Positions 27,293-36,329 of a stretch of 64,000 bases of DNA are shown one piece after another. Numbering within the stretch: position 1 is the stretch's first letter; the number at the start of each line of letters is the position of its first letter. The notes beneath the pieces were generated by a model that saw nothing but the letters and a program-made list of their open reading frames with translations, ran no database searches and was not told the DNA's origin. The position numbers and the translations under genes were made by a program. This DNA comes from Litorivita pollutaquae (GTDB taxonomy: Bacteria > Pseudomonadota > Alphaproteobacteria > Rhodobacterales > Rhodobacteraceae), in NCBI RefSeq assembly GCF_003205515.1, contig NZ_KZ826481.1, positions 352,660 to 416,659 of the forward strand. The letters are read 5' to 3'.

Positions 27293-28003
27293 TCACTGCA
27301 AGACAAAGGGCTGCTTCATCCATGTGCGCAGGGCGTCCGTGGTCTCGTCGGGGCGTTCCAACGTGGGCAAATGTCCGGCCCGATCCACCACATGCAATTT
27401 GGCATAGGGGATCAATTCCGCCATGAAACTGTGCCGTTTCACCGGCGTCAGCGTGTCATATTCTCCGCACAAAACCAGCGCCGGCACCTTACAGCGGCGC
27501 AGCACCGGTTGTTGGTCGCGGCGCCGTTGCAAGGCACGGACCTGGCGCACGAAAACCTCCGGCCCCAGATCCCGCGCCATTTGATAGGCCAGCTCCAGCA
27601 CTTCCTCGCGGTGCTGCCCGTCCGCCAGATATTCAGGACGCATGACTTGGGTCATAACGTCTTCGAAACGCCCAGCGCGGGCCGAGATGATCATCGGTTC
27701 ATATAATGTGGCCGATTGCGGGGTTTCGGCCAGAGGGTTGGTATCCATCAAGGCGATCCGCGTGATCCGGTCCGGTGCGCGGCGCAGCAATTCCATCGCC
27801 ACGATCCCGCCCATCGACAGGCCCGCCAACGCGAATTTAAGCGGCAGTTGATCCAAAAGCCCCGACGCGATCTCTTCGATCCGTTCGCCGCGGGTAATCG
27901 GCGCAACCATGACGGCAAATTCAGAACTCAATTCGGCGATCTGTGGCCCGAACAGCCGCGCATCGCAGAGCATTCCCGGAATAAAAACAAGAGGTTCGTT
28001 CAT
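27293..28003 (-). CDS. Alpha/beta hydrolase
   Basis: This 236-residue protein has an alpha/beta hydrolase fold with the nucleophile elbow GLSMGG (S63), a later GEYDTLTP carrying the acid residue, and AGHLPTLE with the catalytic His. The N-terminal FIPGMLCDARLF is the oxyanion-hole region. Its size and elbow match small esterase/enol-lactonase-like hydrolases; the substrate is not known. It is convergent with phaZ but lacks the motifs of a depolymerase. Confidence 0.83.
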   Translation of the reverse strand: MNEPLVFIPGMLCDARLFGPQIAELSSEFAVMVAPITRGERIEEIASGLLDQLPLKFALAGLSMGGIVAMELLRRAPDRITRIALMDTNPLAETPQSATLYEPMIISARAGRFEDVMTQVMRPEYLADGQHREEVLELAYQMARDLGPEVFVRQVRALQRRRDQQPVLRRCKVPALVLCGEYDTLTPVKRHSFMAELIPYAKLHVVDRAGHLPTLERPDETTDALRTWMKQPFVLQ

Positions 28004-28170
28004 ATCGCCCCAACACCTTCCCTGTCAGCGCTGTCCCGCGCCTGTTTGCGATGATCGGCGCAAAAGACGCGTCCGGTACTAAAATTTCGCGGCGCCAATC
28101 GCATCGCGCCACGGCGCAGATTGACACAGACGCCGCCAACGTCAACCGCGATATTGCCGCAGGCCCCGCC

Positions 28171-28806
28171 CTAGGGAAAGGCGATGCCGCGCAATGGCGG
28201 AAAATCGCTATAGCGCGCGGCGCGTGTTGCGGCCTCTTCCTGCGGTGACTGCCCGCTTCGCAGCAAGGCCCCCTTGGGCGCGATATAGGAGTGGATCGCG
28301 CGGCGCGGCGTGGGGCGCCAAATCAAATTAAACGCCGCCAGTTTGGGGAAAAACTGCATTTCGGAATAGGGCAGATGATCATGCACCCACCACGCCAGAT
28401 CGCGCCAATCGCGGCCTTGATCATATTGATCCGCAAACCACGGAATCACGATGGAAGCCCCTGCGATGCGGTCCTCCCCGCGCCCCCGATCCCAGATATG
28501 GCATTCCATCGGGTGATCATTGCGCGCACAAGACAGGCCATTCTCATTGCCAAAGGCATTCAGCGCAGGCGCGCGATAACCTGACCGGATCGCGATACGT
28601 CCAAAGGTGTCCTCCAATGGATCAAGCAGGGTTTGGCAAAACTGTTCCCCCACCTCGATCACCAAATCGGGGGTCTCGGGTATATTGGGAATGCCGTAAT
28701 AGCTGCCGATCTCTGAGTGCAAAAAATCGCGCAGGTAAAAATGTTTCGACAAGCGCACGCGGCCGAGAGTTTCAAGGCCGCGCATGCTGGCCGGTTTGCG
28801 TCTCAT
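28171..28806 (-). CDS. Conserved hypothetical, possible peptidase M15-like fold
   Basis: The 211-residue protein is a conserved type I recognise from other Rhodobacteraceae but without a known role. The N-terminal half LSKHFYLRDFLHSEIG, then GRIAIRSGYRAPALNAFGNENGLS, resembles the Zn-carboxypeptidase M15 layout (SKHFxxxEF and SGYRSPxxN), and HIWDRGRGEDRIAGASIVIPWF follows. Whether the zinc ligands are all present cannot be settled by eye. I chose ATG 28806 because it overlaps the VOC gene's stop as ATGA; a longer open frame starts 36 bases upstream. Confidence 0.68.
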   Translation of the reverse strand: MRRKPASMRGLETLGRVRLSKHFYLRDFLHSEIGSYYGIPNIPETPDLVIEVGEQFCQTLLDPLEDTFGRIAIRSGYRAPALNAFGNENGLSCARNDHPMECHIWDRGRGEDRIAGASIVIPWFADQYDQGRDWRDLAWWVHDHLPYSEMQFFPKLAAFNLIWRPTPRRAIHSYIAPKGALLRSGQSPQEEAATRAARYSDFPPLRGIAFP

Positions 28807-29267
28807 CCAGCCGGCGCTTCGGCGTCGCCGTATCCGTTCCACCGGAACGCGCCCTCCGCCGACAAGGGCGAGAACGGGTTATGCGCCACCTCCCAAATAT
28901 GGCCTTCGGGATCGGCGAAATACCCGACATGGCCGCCCCAGAAAACATCATGCGCGGGTTTGAGCACCTTGCCCCCTGCAGCTTCGGCCGCAGCCAGAAC
29001 CGGAGCGACATCGTCGCGGCCGCGCACGTTATAGCCATAAGTCGCGGCGCCGTGGCCAAGCATATCCACCGGCACACCGATATCTTTGGCCAGCATCTCC
29101 AACGGATAAAGCCCCAAGGTCGCGCCGATCAGGTCATAGGCCACGACCCCGTCGGGGATTTCGGCACGTTGCCATCCCATCGCGTCATAAAAAGCCGCAG
29201 CAGCAGCGGGATCACGCACCCCGAGGGTGATCAATGATATGCGTTGTTCCATGGCGGCTTTGCTCAT
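28803..29267 (-). CDS. VOC-family (glyoxalase-like) protein
   Basis: The 154-residue protein has the vicinal-oxygen-chelate fold: ISLITLGVRDPAAAAAFYDAMGW at the start and GGHVGYFADPEGHIWEVAHNP near the end, which carry the usual His and Glu metal ligands. The AAAEAAGGKVLKPAHDVFW element is typical of bleomycin-resistance/dioxygenase-like members. Substrate unknown. It has an AGGAGACG ribosome site, and is translationally coupled to the M15-like gene. Confidence 0.85.
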   Translation of the reverse strand: MSKAAMEQRISLITLGVRDPAAAAAFYDAMGWQRAEIPDGVVAYDLIGATLGLYPLEMLAKDIGVPVDMLGHGAATYGYNVRGRDDVAPVLAAAEAAGGKVLKPAHDVFWGGHVGYFADPEGHIWEVAHNPFSPLSAEGAFRWNGYGDAEAPAG

Positions 29268-29297
29268 TTCCGTCTCCTGTCTGGCGTTACGGGTCCT

Positions 29298-30074
29298 TCA
29301 ACCGGCGGCGCGCGTCACCCGCGCCGTCACCTTGTTCACCGAGGCTTCGATCAAAGCCAGACACTCCGGATCCGAGAACCGGTGATCCGCGCCTTTGACA
29401 AGGGTCAAGCGAATGTCTGTCCCCTCCACATGCTCCAAAAGACGCAAGGCAACGGATTGGTCCACGTCCTCGTCCGCCGTACCTTGCAACATCCGCACCG
29501 GAAACGGCAAGACAAGGGGATCGCGCAACACCAAATGGTTGCGCCCGTCTTCGATCAACCGCTTGGTGATAACATAGGGGTCGCCATATTCCGACGGCAG
29601 CGCCACGCGCCCGTCGCGCTGCAACGCCGCACGCTGCGCCGAGTCAAATCCGGCCCACATACTGTCTTCGGTAAAATCCGGCGCGGCGGCCACGGTGACA
29701 AGACCCGCAATGCGCGGCGCGATGCGTTTGCACATGAGCAAAGACATCCATCCGCCCATCGACGATCCGACAAGAATTTGCCGGCCGGTTGTGACGCCCT
29801 CGATAATGGCCTGCGCATCCTCGGCCCAATCCCCGATTGCACCGTCCTCAAAGGCCTCGCCGCTTTCGCCGTGACCGGAATAATCAAAGCGCAGAAAATC
29901 ACGCCCAGTGCGTTCGGCCCATTCCTGTAAATGCACGGCCTTGGTGCCGCCCATATCGGATTTGAACCCGCCGAGAAAAACCACGCCGGGCGCCGCCGAT
30001 GTGCCTTTGGTCTGGTGATAGGCAAGCCGGCGGCCTTTGGGACCATCGAAGAATTGCGGGGCGGGATGGGTCAT
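29298..30074 (-). CDS. Alpha/beta hydrolase, ABHD10-like
   Basis: This 258-residue hydrolase has the nucleophile elbow VGSSMGGWMSLL (S105), an FDYSGHGESGE loop after the third strand, GTADEDV for the acid residue and GADHRFSD for the catalytic His. The pattern resembles the ABHD10/thioesterase-like esterases common in alphaproteobacteria. It lies 30 bases upstream of the VOC gene, so the three minus-strand genes probably share a transcript. The function in the cell is unknown. Confidence 0.84.
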   Translation of the reverse strand: MTHPAPQFFDGPKGRRLAYHQTKGTSAAPGVVFLGGFKSDMGGTKAVHLQEWAERTGRDFLRFDYSGHGESGEAFEDGAIGDWAEDAQAIIEGVTTGRQILVGSSMGGWMSLLMCKRIAPRIAGLVTVAAAPDFTEDSMWAGFDSAQRAALQRDGRVALPSEYGDPYVITKRLIEDGRNHLVLRDPLVLPFPVRMLQGTADEDVDQSVALRLLEHVEGTDIRLTLVKGADHRFSDPECLALIEASVNKVTARVTRAAG

Positions 30075-30158
30075 CGGCTCTCTCCTGCGGGGAATTTATC
30101 GCGGTGTATTGGCGTGCAAACTGCCGCAAAGCACCGCATGAGGAAAGACCCTTTTGTC

Positions 30159-31424
30159 CTATTCGGCGCGGCCCACCTCGTCGAGTGTCAAGGCAAGCGC
30201 CCCACCGGCAAAAGCCATCACCGCGAAAACCGCGACCACGGCTTGCGTCCCGATCAAGGACACACCGCCACCGATCGCGCCGGCGCCCAGAAGAATTGTG
30301 CCAATGGCGGTATTGGCCACCGCGCCATAGCGCCCGCGTTTGCCTTCGGGTGCCATATCCACAAGATAAACCGACCGCCCCTGCCGCACACCGTGATAGG
30401 CGATCATCAGCGCAAACAGCGCCAGAGGCATCAACAAGGCTTCCCCCGCCAGCCCCACAAGATCAAGACCAAGCGCAGCAACAAGCGCCGCGCCCCCCGC
30501 CACACCGGACAGCATCAAGACCCAGCGCGCCGAACGGTCGGCCAAGCGCCCCCAGACATAGGAAGATAAGAATGCCGCAGCCGCAGAGGCGAGAACCATA
30601 ACGCCGAGCCGCGACAAGCCTGCGGCGCCGGCCTGTTGCGCCAGAACCACCAAATAGGGCGGCGCAAGCGCCGTCGACACCAGCAACCCGCGCACCATGA
30701 TGTAACGGCGCAACGGGGCACTTTCCCCCAACACCGACCAAAAGCGCAGCCCCTGAGGCGCGGATGATTGGCTTGGTGCTTCCTCAATCCGCCAAAACGT
30801 CAACGCCGCAGAAAGCCAAAGCCCCCCCGCCAAAGCGACGGCCGCAATGATCGCTGCCCGCCCTTGCAGTGCGCCAAGGATCATCAACACCGCGAACACA
30901 AAGATCAGCGCCGATGCCAACGATCCGGCCATGCCGGTCACCGCGCCGCGCCGCGATTGCGCGACCGTTTTGCCCAGCACCTCCTTATAGGCAACCGAGC
31001 TGGCGGCGCGCGCCAAGGCCAAGACCGCCAAGGCCGCGCAGATCGCAAGCCCCGCTGCCGCGCCGGTCAAAGTCATCCCCGCCAGTGCGATCATCAACGC
31101 CGCAAGCCCCTGGATCACCGATCCGGCGACCCACATTCGTTTGCGCAGCGCCATGCGCTCCAACCGGTCGGCAAGAAACAATTGCGGCAACAGCGCCCCG
31201 GCCTCGCGAATGGGCACCAAGGCGCCGGCATAGAGCGCGGGGGCCCCGAGCGTCGTCAAAAGCCAGCTGAGCACCAATTTGGGATCAATAAGCCCATCCG
31301 AAAGTTTGGTCATCGCCAAAGCCGCAACATGGCGCAACCCATTGCGCGCCTCGCCCGCATCCGGGGTCTTTTGCGGCTTGCCGGTGATGCGCTCGAAGGT
31401 GGCGATCTGAAGGGTGTCAGGCAT
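30159..31424 (-). CDS. MFS-type transporter
   Basis: The 421-residue protein has about 11-12 hydrophobic segments and the MFS loop signatures LADRLERMALRKR between segments 2 and 3 and WGRLADRSARW in the second half. The N-terminal 40 residues are hydrophilic. ATG 31424 follows CGGAGCC; an upstream in-frame start adds 30 residues of poor membrane-protein character. Substrate is unknown. It is divergent from thrS. Confidence 0.82.
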   Translation of the reverse strand: MPDTLQIATFERITGKPQKTPDAGEARNGLRHVAALAMTKLSDGLIDPKLVLSWLLTTLGAPALYAGALVPIREAGALLPQLFLADRLERMALRKRMWVAGSVIQGLAALMIALAGMTLTGAAAGLAICAALAVLALARAASSVAYKEVLGKTVAQSRRGAVTGMAGSLASALIFVFAVLMILGALQGRAAIIAAVALAGGLWLSAALTFWRIEEAPSQSSAPQGLRFWSVLGESAPLRRYIMVRGLLVSTALAPPYLVVLAQQAGAAGLSRLGVMVLASAAAAFLSSYVWGRLADRSARWVLMLSGVAGGAALVAALGLDLVGLAGEALLMPLALFALMIAYHGVRQGRSVYLVDMAPEGKRGRYGAVANTAIGTILLGAGAIGGGVSLIGTQAVVAVFAVMAFAGGALALTLDEVGRAE

Positions 31425-31655
31425 GACGGCAGGCTCCGAATGGCGCAGCAGATCGCGCGGGCTGCGGCAATACTTATGGCATTCCCCTGACAAAGCGAGA
31501 AAGAAATGCGTCACGCGAATGCGTCATTCTGTGGCACGGCGGCGCAATGCGCCGTGCCGGTGCTTGACTTGGGTCGCGCGCGCCGCCAAATAGAGCGGAC
31601 ATATTACCCGCAACCGGGCGTTCAGTGGGCGCCAAACCGACGAGGAGTGCCGAAA

Positions 31656-33611
31656 ATGGCCCAAGTCTCCCTTACCTTTCCCGATGGCAATGCACGCGAA
31701 TTCCCGGCCGGCGTAACCGCCGCCGAAGTCGCCGCAAGCATTTCAAAAAGCCTGTCGAAAAAGGCAATTTCCGCGACCGTGAACGGCGCGCATTATGATC
31801 TGCAATGGCCGATTGATGCCGATGCCAGCGTCGCCATCAACACCATGGCCGACGAAGCGCCTGCGCTTGAATTGATCCGCCACGATTTGGCCCACGTCAT
31901 GGCCCGCGCGGTGCAATCGCTTTGGCCCGATGTCAAAGTCACCATCGGCCCCGTCATCGAAAACGGCTGGTATTACGATTTTGACCGCGAAGAGCCATTC
32001 ACCCCCGAAGACCTTGGCGCGATTGAGGCCAAGATGCGCGAGATCATCAATGCCCGCGATCCGGTCCGCACCGAGGTCTGGAGCCGCAGCGACGCCATCG
32101 CCCATTACGAAAAAACCGGCGAGCCGTATAAGGTCGAATTGGTCGGAATGATCCCCGACGACGGCCAACCGATCCGGATGTATTGGCATGGCGACTGGCA
32201 GGACCTTTGCCGCGGGCCGCATTTGCAACACACCGGCCAATTGCCCGCCGACGGGTTCAAATTGATGTCGGTGGCCGGTGCCTATTGGCGCGGCGACAGC
32301 GACCGCGCAATGCTGCAACGGATCTATGGCGTGGGGTTCAAGGATCGCAAAGACCTCAAGGCGCATTTGACCATGCTCGAAGAGGCCGCCAAACGCGACC
32401 ACCGCAAGTTGGGCCGCGAGATGGATCTTTTCCACATGCAAGAAGAAGCCCCGGGGCAGATTTTCTGGCATCCGAACGGGTGGCGCATCTACACATTGCT
32501 GCAAGATTACATGCGCCGCAAACAAGACGCCGACGGCTATGTCGAGGTGAACACGCCGCAGGTGGTGAACCGCAAGTTGTGGGAAGCCTCGGGCCATTGG
32601 GACAACTACCAAGAGAACATGTTCATCGTCGAAGTGGATGAGGAACACGCCCGCGAAAAAACCATCAATGCGCTGAAGCCAATGAACTGCCCCTGCCATG
32701 TGCAAGTGTTCAATCAAGGTTTGAAATCCTACCGCGATCTGCCTTTGCGCATGGCCGAATTTGGTTCGTGCAACCGCTATGAGCCGTCGGGCGCCTTGCA
32801 CGGGATCATGCGGGTGCGCGGATTTACCCAAGATGACGCGCATATTTTCTGCACCGATGCGCAGATCGAATATGAAACCAAGAAATTCATCGAATTTCTG
32901 GCCGGCATCTATGCCGATCTGGGCTTTGAGGATTGGACAATCAAACTGTCGACCCGCCCCGAAAAACGCATCGGTTCCGAAGAAAGCTGGGACCGTGTCG
33001 AGGCGGCGCTCGGCGATGCCTGTAAAGCGGCGGGTTATGATTTCGAGCTTCAAGAAGGCGAAGGCGCATTTTACGGGCCAAAGCTGGAGTTCACCCTCAC
33101 CGATGCGATTGGCCGCGACTGGCAATGTGGCACGCTACAGGTTGACCCCAACCTGCCCGAACGGCTGGATGCGACCTATATCGGGCAAGACGGCGCAAAA
33201 CACCGCCCCGTCATGTTGCACCGCGCGGTGCTTGGCTCGTTTGAGCGGTTCATCGGAATTTTGATCGAAAGCCATGCCGGCCGCCTGCCCTTCTGGCTCG
33301 CGCCGCGTCAGGTCGTCGTCGCGTCGATCATTTCCGAGGCTGATGAGTATGTGCAAGAGGTCGTCGCGGCATTGCGCGCCAAAGGTTTGCGGGTCGAGGC
33401 CGATATCCGCAACGAGAAGATCAACTATAAGGTCCGCGAACACAGCCTTGCCAAAGTGCCGGTGATTTTGGCCGTCGGCGCGCGCGAGGTCGAGGAACGC
33501 ACCGTGACCGTCCGGCGGTTGGGCGAAAAGCAAACCTCGGTGGCACCGCTCGACGCCACGGTCGATGCACTGAGCCTTGAGGCCATTGCTCCCGATCAGG
33601 CGACGCAATAA
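31656..33611 (+). CDS. thrS: Threonyl-tRNA synthetase
   Basis: The 651-residue enzyme charges tRNA-Thr. The order is TGS domain (about 1-60), second additional editing domain with [12 protein letters not shown], then class II core with [10 protein letters not shown] and [30 protein letters not shown], and a C-terminal anticodon-binding domain ending [16 protein letters not shown] 31656 is preceded by GAGGAG; the open frame extends 150 bases upstream but the extra residues are not conserved. Family length is normal. Confidence 0.97.
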   Translation: MAQVSLTFPDGNAREFPAGVTAAEVAASISKSLSKKAISATVNGAHYDLQWPIDADASVAINTMADEAPALELIRHDLAHVMARAVQSLWPDVKVTIGPVIENGWYYDFDREEPFTPEDLGAIEAKMREIINARDPVRTEVWSRSDAIAHYEKTGEPYKVELVGMIPDDGQPIRMYWHGDWQDLCRGPHLQHTGQLPADGFKLMSVAGAYWRGDSDRAMLQRIYGVGFKDRKDLKAHLTMLEEAAKRDHRKLGREMDLFHMQEEAPGQIFWHPNGWRIYTLLQDYMRRKQDADGYVEVNTPQVVNRKLWEASGHWDNYQENMFIVEVDEEHAREKTINALKPMNCPCHVQVFNQGLKSYRDLPLRMAEFGSCNRYEPSGALHGIMRVRGFTQDDAHIFCTDAQIEYETKKFIEFLAGIYADLGFEDWTIKLSTRPEKRIGSEESWDRVEAALGDACKAAGYDFELQEGEGAFYGPKLEFTLTDAIGRDWQCGTLQVDPNLPERLDATYIGQDGAKHRPVMLHRAVLGSFERFIGILIESHAGRLPFWLAPRQVVVASIISEADEYVQEVVAALRAKGLRVEADIRNEKINYKVREHSLAKVPVILAVGAREVEERTVTVRRLGEKQTSVAPLDATVDALSLEAIAPDQATQ

Positions 33612-34384
33612 CCCGTGAGGCAGGGCGCGTTTGGCGCTCTGCCTTGTGACCACGCTCAATACGAAAAATCTTGGCGCCACGGCGAACCTGACGCCAACAA
33701 GCGTCACATTGTTGGGTATTGCCAATATATCGGATGCGCCGAAATATATTGCCGCAAAGGCCGGTGCCCGATTTTCGGGGGGAACGACGACTGCGGATCG
33801 CCCCCTGCTGGCCGCTCTGTTGCATGTGGGGTCAGCGGCCTAGTGGTACCCCGCCCGCCGCAGTACCGTGCCCCACTCACCCCGCCTATGACCCTCAATT
33901 AGAAGCCGTCAGCACGCGCGCGGCGCGTTTCATCGCGCACCTCAAATCAAGCAGCACAATCAAAGAGGCTTAAACAGACGAATTTTCTCAAAATCGCGAT
34001 TTTCACTCGTCACATCTGCTTTCCATTTTCAACCAAAAACATACGAGTTATGCACCGAAAGTGGCGGTGAGATATTCCATTCCATACATATCAACAGCAT
34101 GCAACTTGGCGCTACCCTGATCTTTACGACACCTGTTTTGACGTCTTACCAATGCTGCCACGGGCCGGTTTCGCGGTGATGTTGCTGCTCTCATTCCGGT
34201 CCTCGGCCACAGCACACTCGGTGATGGCCATCGCCCTGTTTGAAATCCTTTGCACATGGTGTGATGCCGCGCCCGCTGCGGTAAATTTGGACCGGTGCGC
34301 GCCTTGGTTGGTGCCGCGCGGCGGCGGGCGGTTGCCTTGGATCAGTTGATGTCAAAGCACGATCCCGCCTTTAACATCAGCAAG
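33612..34384. other. 773-base region without a recognisable gene
   Basis: After the thrS terminator this stretch becomes more AT-rich around 33970-34140. A possible 65-codon frame starts at GTG 33649 and ends at 33843; it overlaps no known gene but has no ribosome site and no recognisable domain. A minus-strand frame at 34048-34257 and a plus frame at 34152-34349 are likewise unsupported. No tRNA or repeat is visible. It may be decayed coding DNA. Confidence 0.4.
33619..33643 (+). terminator. Terminator after thrS
   Basis: GGCAGGGCGC pairs with GCGCTCTGCC (one G-T pair) around a five-base loop, seven bases after the thrS stop. The T-run is weak. Confidence 0.65.
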
Positions 34385-34696
34385 TTAAACCAGATCTGCC
34401 TGAACCTCGGCCCCCCATCCAAGGTAGAGCCTGCCCTTCGTTTCAATCAATGGCCGTTTCATCAAGGTCGGATGATCGGCCAGCAAGTCCAACGGCGCGC
34501 GCGCGCGTTCTGCCTCGCTCAGCCCGCGCCATGTGGTTGAGCGGGTATTGAGCAGTTTTTCGCCGAACTGCGCCAAGGCCCGCGCCATAACTTCGGGCGG
34601 CACCCCTTGGGTGCGCACATCAACCAATTCGGCATCTGGAAGTGATTTCAACGCCTTACGGCAGGTATCACAGGTCTTTAATCCATAGATTCTCAT
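34385..34696 (-). CDS. ArsC/Spx-family thioredoxin-fold protein
   Basis: This 103-residue protein has the CxxC pair C9/C12 in GLKTCDTCRKAL, then DVRTQGVP and LLNTRSTTWRGLSE, and finally LIETKGRLYLGW, the layout of the ArsC/Spx/YffB group. The start at 34696 has GAGAGGGCG upstream. Arsenate reductase activity cannot be claimed: no ars genes are near, and many members of this group are not reductases for arsenate. Confidence 0.84.
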   Translation of the reverse strand: MRIYGLKTCDTCRKALKSLPDAELVDVRTQGVPPEVMARALAQFGEKLLNTRSTTWRGLSEAERARAPLDLLADHPTLMKRPLIETKGRLYLGWGAEVQADLV

Positions 34697-34886
34697 CTTC
34701 GCCCTCTCACCAATCACGCCTATTTACTAGGCGGCGGGCTGCACTGCACCCCAGTTTTTCTTGCTTTTTGCGGGGAAGATGCAAACATCAAAGCTGCCGA
34801 TACGTCAACTTTGGCAGCAAAGAGGCGGTTCGGCGGTGATCGGGCCCGTTTGGCCCAAAGGACTTAAGGTAAAAGGAGACACGGAC

Positions 34887-35093
34887 ATGCCCAGTGGCAC
34901 CGTGAAATGGTTTAATACAACAAAGGGTTACGGGTTCATCGAACCCGAAAGCGGCGGAAAGGACGTGTTCGTGCATATCTCTGCCGTGGAACGATCGGGG
35001 CTCACCGGATTGAGCGATAATCAAAAGGTCGAGTTCGAATTGACCGAGGGCCGCGACGGTCGGCAGATGGCGGGCGAGTTGAAACTGGTCTAA
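34887..35093 (+). CDS. cspA: Cold shock domain protein
   Basis: The 68-residue CspA-type protein binds single-stranded RNA or DNA. RNP1 (KGYGFIEP) and RNP2 (VFVHIS) are intact, and the start MPSGTVKWFN is typical. ATG 34887 has AAAGGAG eight bases upstream; the open frame extends 126 bases into what is more likely a 5' leader, as is usual for csp mRNAs. A terminator follows. Confidence 0.95.
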   Translation: MPSGTVKWFNTTKGYGFIEPESGGKDVFVHISAVERSGLTGLSDNQKVEFELTEGRDGRQMAGELKLV

Positions 35094-35127
35094 GCGCCGC
35101 AGTGCAAGCCTCCCATCAGCGCGCAAA

Positions 35128-35155
35128 AAAGGGCGCAGTTACTTCGGCGCCCTTT
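35128..35155 (+). terminator. Terminator after cspA
   Basis: AAAGGGCGC pairs with GCGCCCTTT around a ten-base loop, 34 bases after the cspA stop. Confidence 0.78.
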
Positions 35156-35182
35156 CTGAATACGTCAATCGGCATCAACACG

Positions 35183-35464
35183 TTATTGCGTGCGGCAGCC
35201 TTTTTCGCCCACGGGACATAGGGCGCGTTTGGCTGATTTGGCCCGGTGCACTTTGCCTGCAGGTAGGCGCATCATGGATTGGTAACTGACACTTTGGTTG
35301 GGCTGACCGCAGCAGATCACGCCATCAATACGCACGGGCTGATGACCGGCAGGGCAAAAATTGCCAAAGCGCGTTTCAGGATAGATTTTCGCATCGGCAA
35401 GCGCCGCGCCGGCCCCCAGAACAGTCAAAGCAAATGCCCCGCAGATTGCTGTTTTCAGTTTCAT
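35183..35464 (-). CDS. Small secreted cysteine-containing hypothetical protein
   Basis: The 93-residue product has a signal peptide (about residues 1-23, ending ALA-DA) and a mature part with five Cys residues (FCPAG, ICCGQ, ALCPVGEKGC). This suggests a periplasmic or exported protein with disulfides. The C-terminal half is basic. Function unknown; I recall related small proteins in roseobacters. ATG 35464 is chosen because the signal peptide begins there; the longer upstream frame has no signal character. Confidence 0.65.
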   Translation of the reverse strand: MKLKTAICGAFALTVLGAGAALADAKIYPETRFGNFCPAGHQPVRIDGVICCGQPNQSVSYQSMMRLPAGKVHRAKSAKRALCPVGEKGCRTQ

Positions 35465-35580
35465 AATTTCAGTCCCCGACATTACATCACCGTTTTTATG
35501 GCCCAAGTAGACAGCGATTGCGCCGGCGGGTCCAGCATTTTCGCCCGCGCGGCGCGGCTTCCCCCGATAGGCATCAAAGG

Positions 35581-35982
35581 TCATGTCACAGCGCGGGTGA
35601 TCCATAGGCCAAGCGCCGCAGAGGTGCCGGTCAGCGCCGCGCCCCACGTCAGATCCACCGCCACCATCCGCCAATCCCAGGCTTTGAGCGTGGCGAAATT
35701 GGTGAATTCATAGGTGCCATAGGCCATGGCGCCGAGGATCGCAGCGGACAGGAACACCGCGCCCAATGCGCCGCCATCGCGCAATGCGGGGGCCGAAACG
35801 AAATAGAGAACGCCGCCCACATAGGCGAGGTAGAACAGCGCCGCCGCGCCAAGGCGCAGGTCATCAAGCAGTTGATCGCCAAGGCGGGTTTCGAACAGCG
35901 GGCGCATGACGTTTTTGAGCATCACGGCATCGAGCCCGAGGAAAATAATCGCGGTGGAGATGTAGAGTATAATGAGCGGCAT
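35581..35982 (-). CDS. DUF2177 family membrane protein
   Basis: The 133-residue protein has four hydrophobic segments and the DUF2177 pattern: LGLDAVMLKNVMRPLFETRLG after segment 1, then ATLKAWDWRMVAVDLTWGA before segment 4. Function unknown. AAAGGACAGACAC lies before ATG 35982. It is the last plus-region gene before a long hairpin and the atypical unit behind thyX. Confidence 0.87.
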   Translation of the reverse strand: MPLIILYISTAIIFLGLDAVMLKNVMRPLFETRLGDQLLDDLRLGAAALFYLAYVGGVLYFVSAPALRDGGALGAVFLSAAILGAMAYGTYEFTNFATLKAWDWRMVAVDLTWGAALTGTSAALGLWITRAVT

Positions 35983-36071
35983 GTGTCTGTCCTTTTGCAA
36001 AGGATACGCGGCGCGGCGGGGTTTGGATCACATAAAACGCGCCGCCCGACCGAAGCGCCACATCATTAGGG

Positions 36072-36116
36072 CCGCCCCCACGGGGTGGGCGTAGAGCGCC
36101 CGCCCCGTGGGGGCGG
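36072..36116. repeat. Long near-perfect hairpin
   Basis: CCGCCCCCACGGGG (36072-36085) and CCCCGTGGGGGCGG (36103-36116) are perfect 14-base arms. Inside them GGGCG and CGCCC pair again, leaving a TAGAG loop; a T-G pair links the two stems. There is no T-run on either side. It lies 43 bases after the 56-residue gene on the minus strand and may end that transcript or be a dispersed repeat element. Confidence 0.8.
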
Positions 36117-36158
36117 TTCGGGCGCGGCCCGTGCGGGGCACGGGGCAGACAAGCTTGA

Positions 36159-36329
36159 CTACTTTTTTGTCCCGCTAGGCGGTTTACCAGACGCTGCGGG
36201 TTTGTCAGCAGAACGACCGCCTTTCGAAGGACCGGACCCCGGCTTGTTCTCACCATTGTTAACGCGGAGCCTTCGTGTCGTGGTTCCTGTTTTTGGCACT
36301 CCGTTCGATGTTTTCTTATCGTCAGACAA
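36159..36329 (-). CDS. Predicted 56-residue basic, disordered protein (TTG start)
   Basis: This short frame is rich in Lys, Ser, Gly, Pro and Thr, without hydrophobic segments, and ends SGKPPSGTKK. It has a TTG start that overlaps the stop of the upstream membrane-protein gene by eight bases. An AGGAG ribosome site lies eight bases before the TTG, inside the upstream gene, which is the main support. Nothing in it resembles a known domain. Together the two genes look like a coupled unit. Confidence 0.55.
   Translation of the reverse strand: MSDDKKTSNGVPKTGTTTRRLRVNNGENKPGSGPSKGGRSADKPAASGKPPSGTKK

Noticed and set aside
31743-33125. 460-codon minus-strand frame
   Set aside because: Antisense to thrS.
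33649-33843. 65-codon frame with GTG start after thrS
   Set aside because: Plausible composition but no ribosome site, no relative recognised and a start only a few bases after the thrS terminator.
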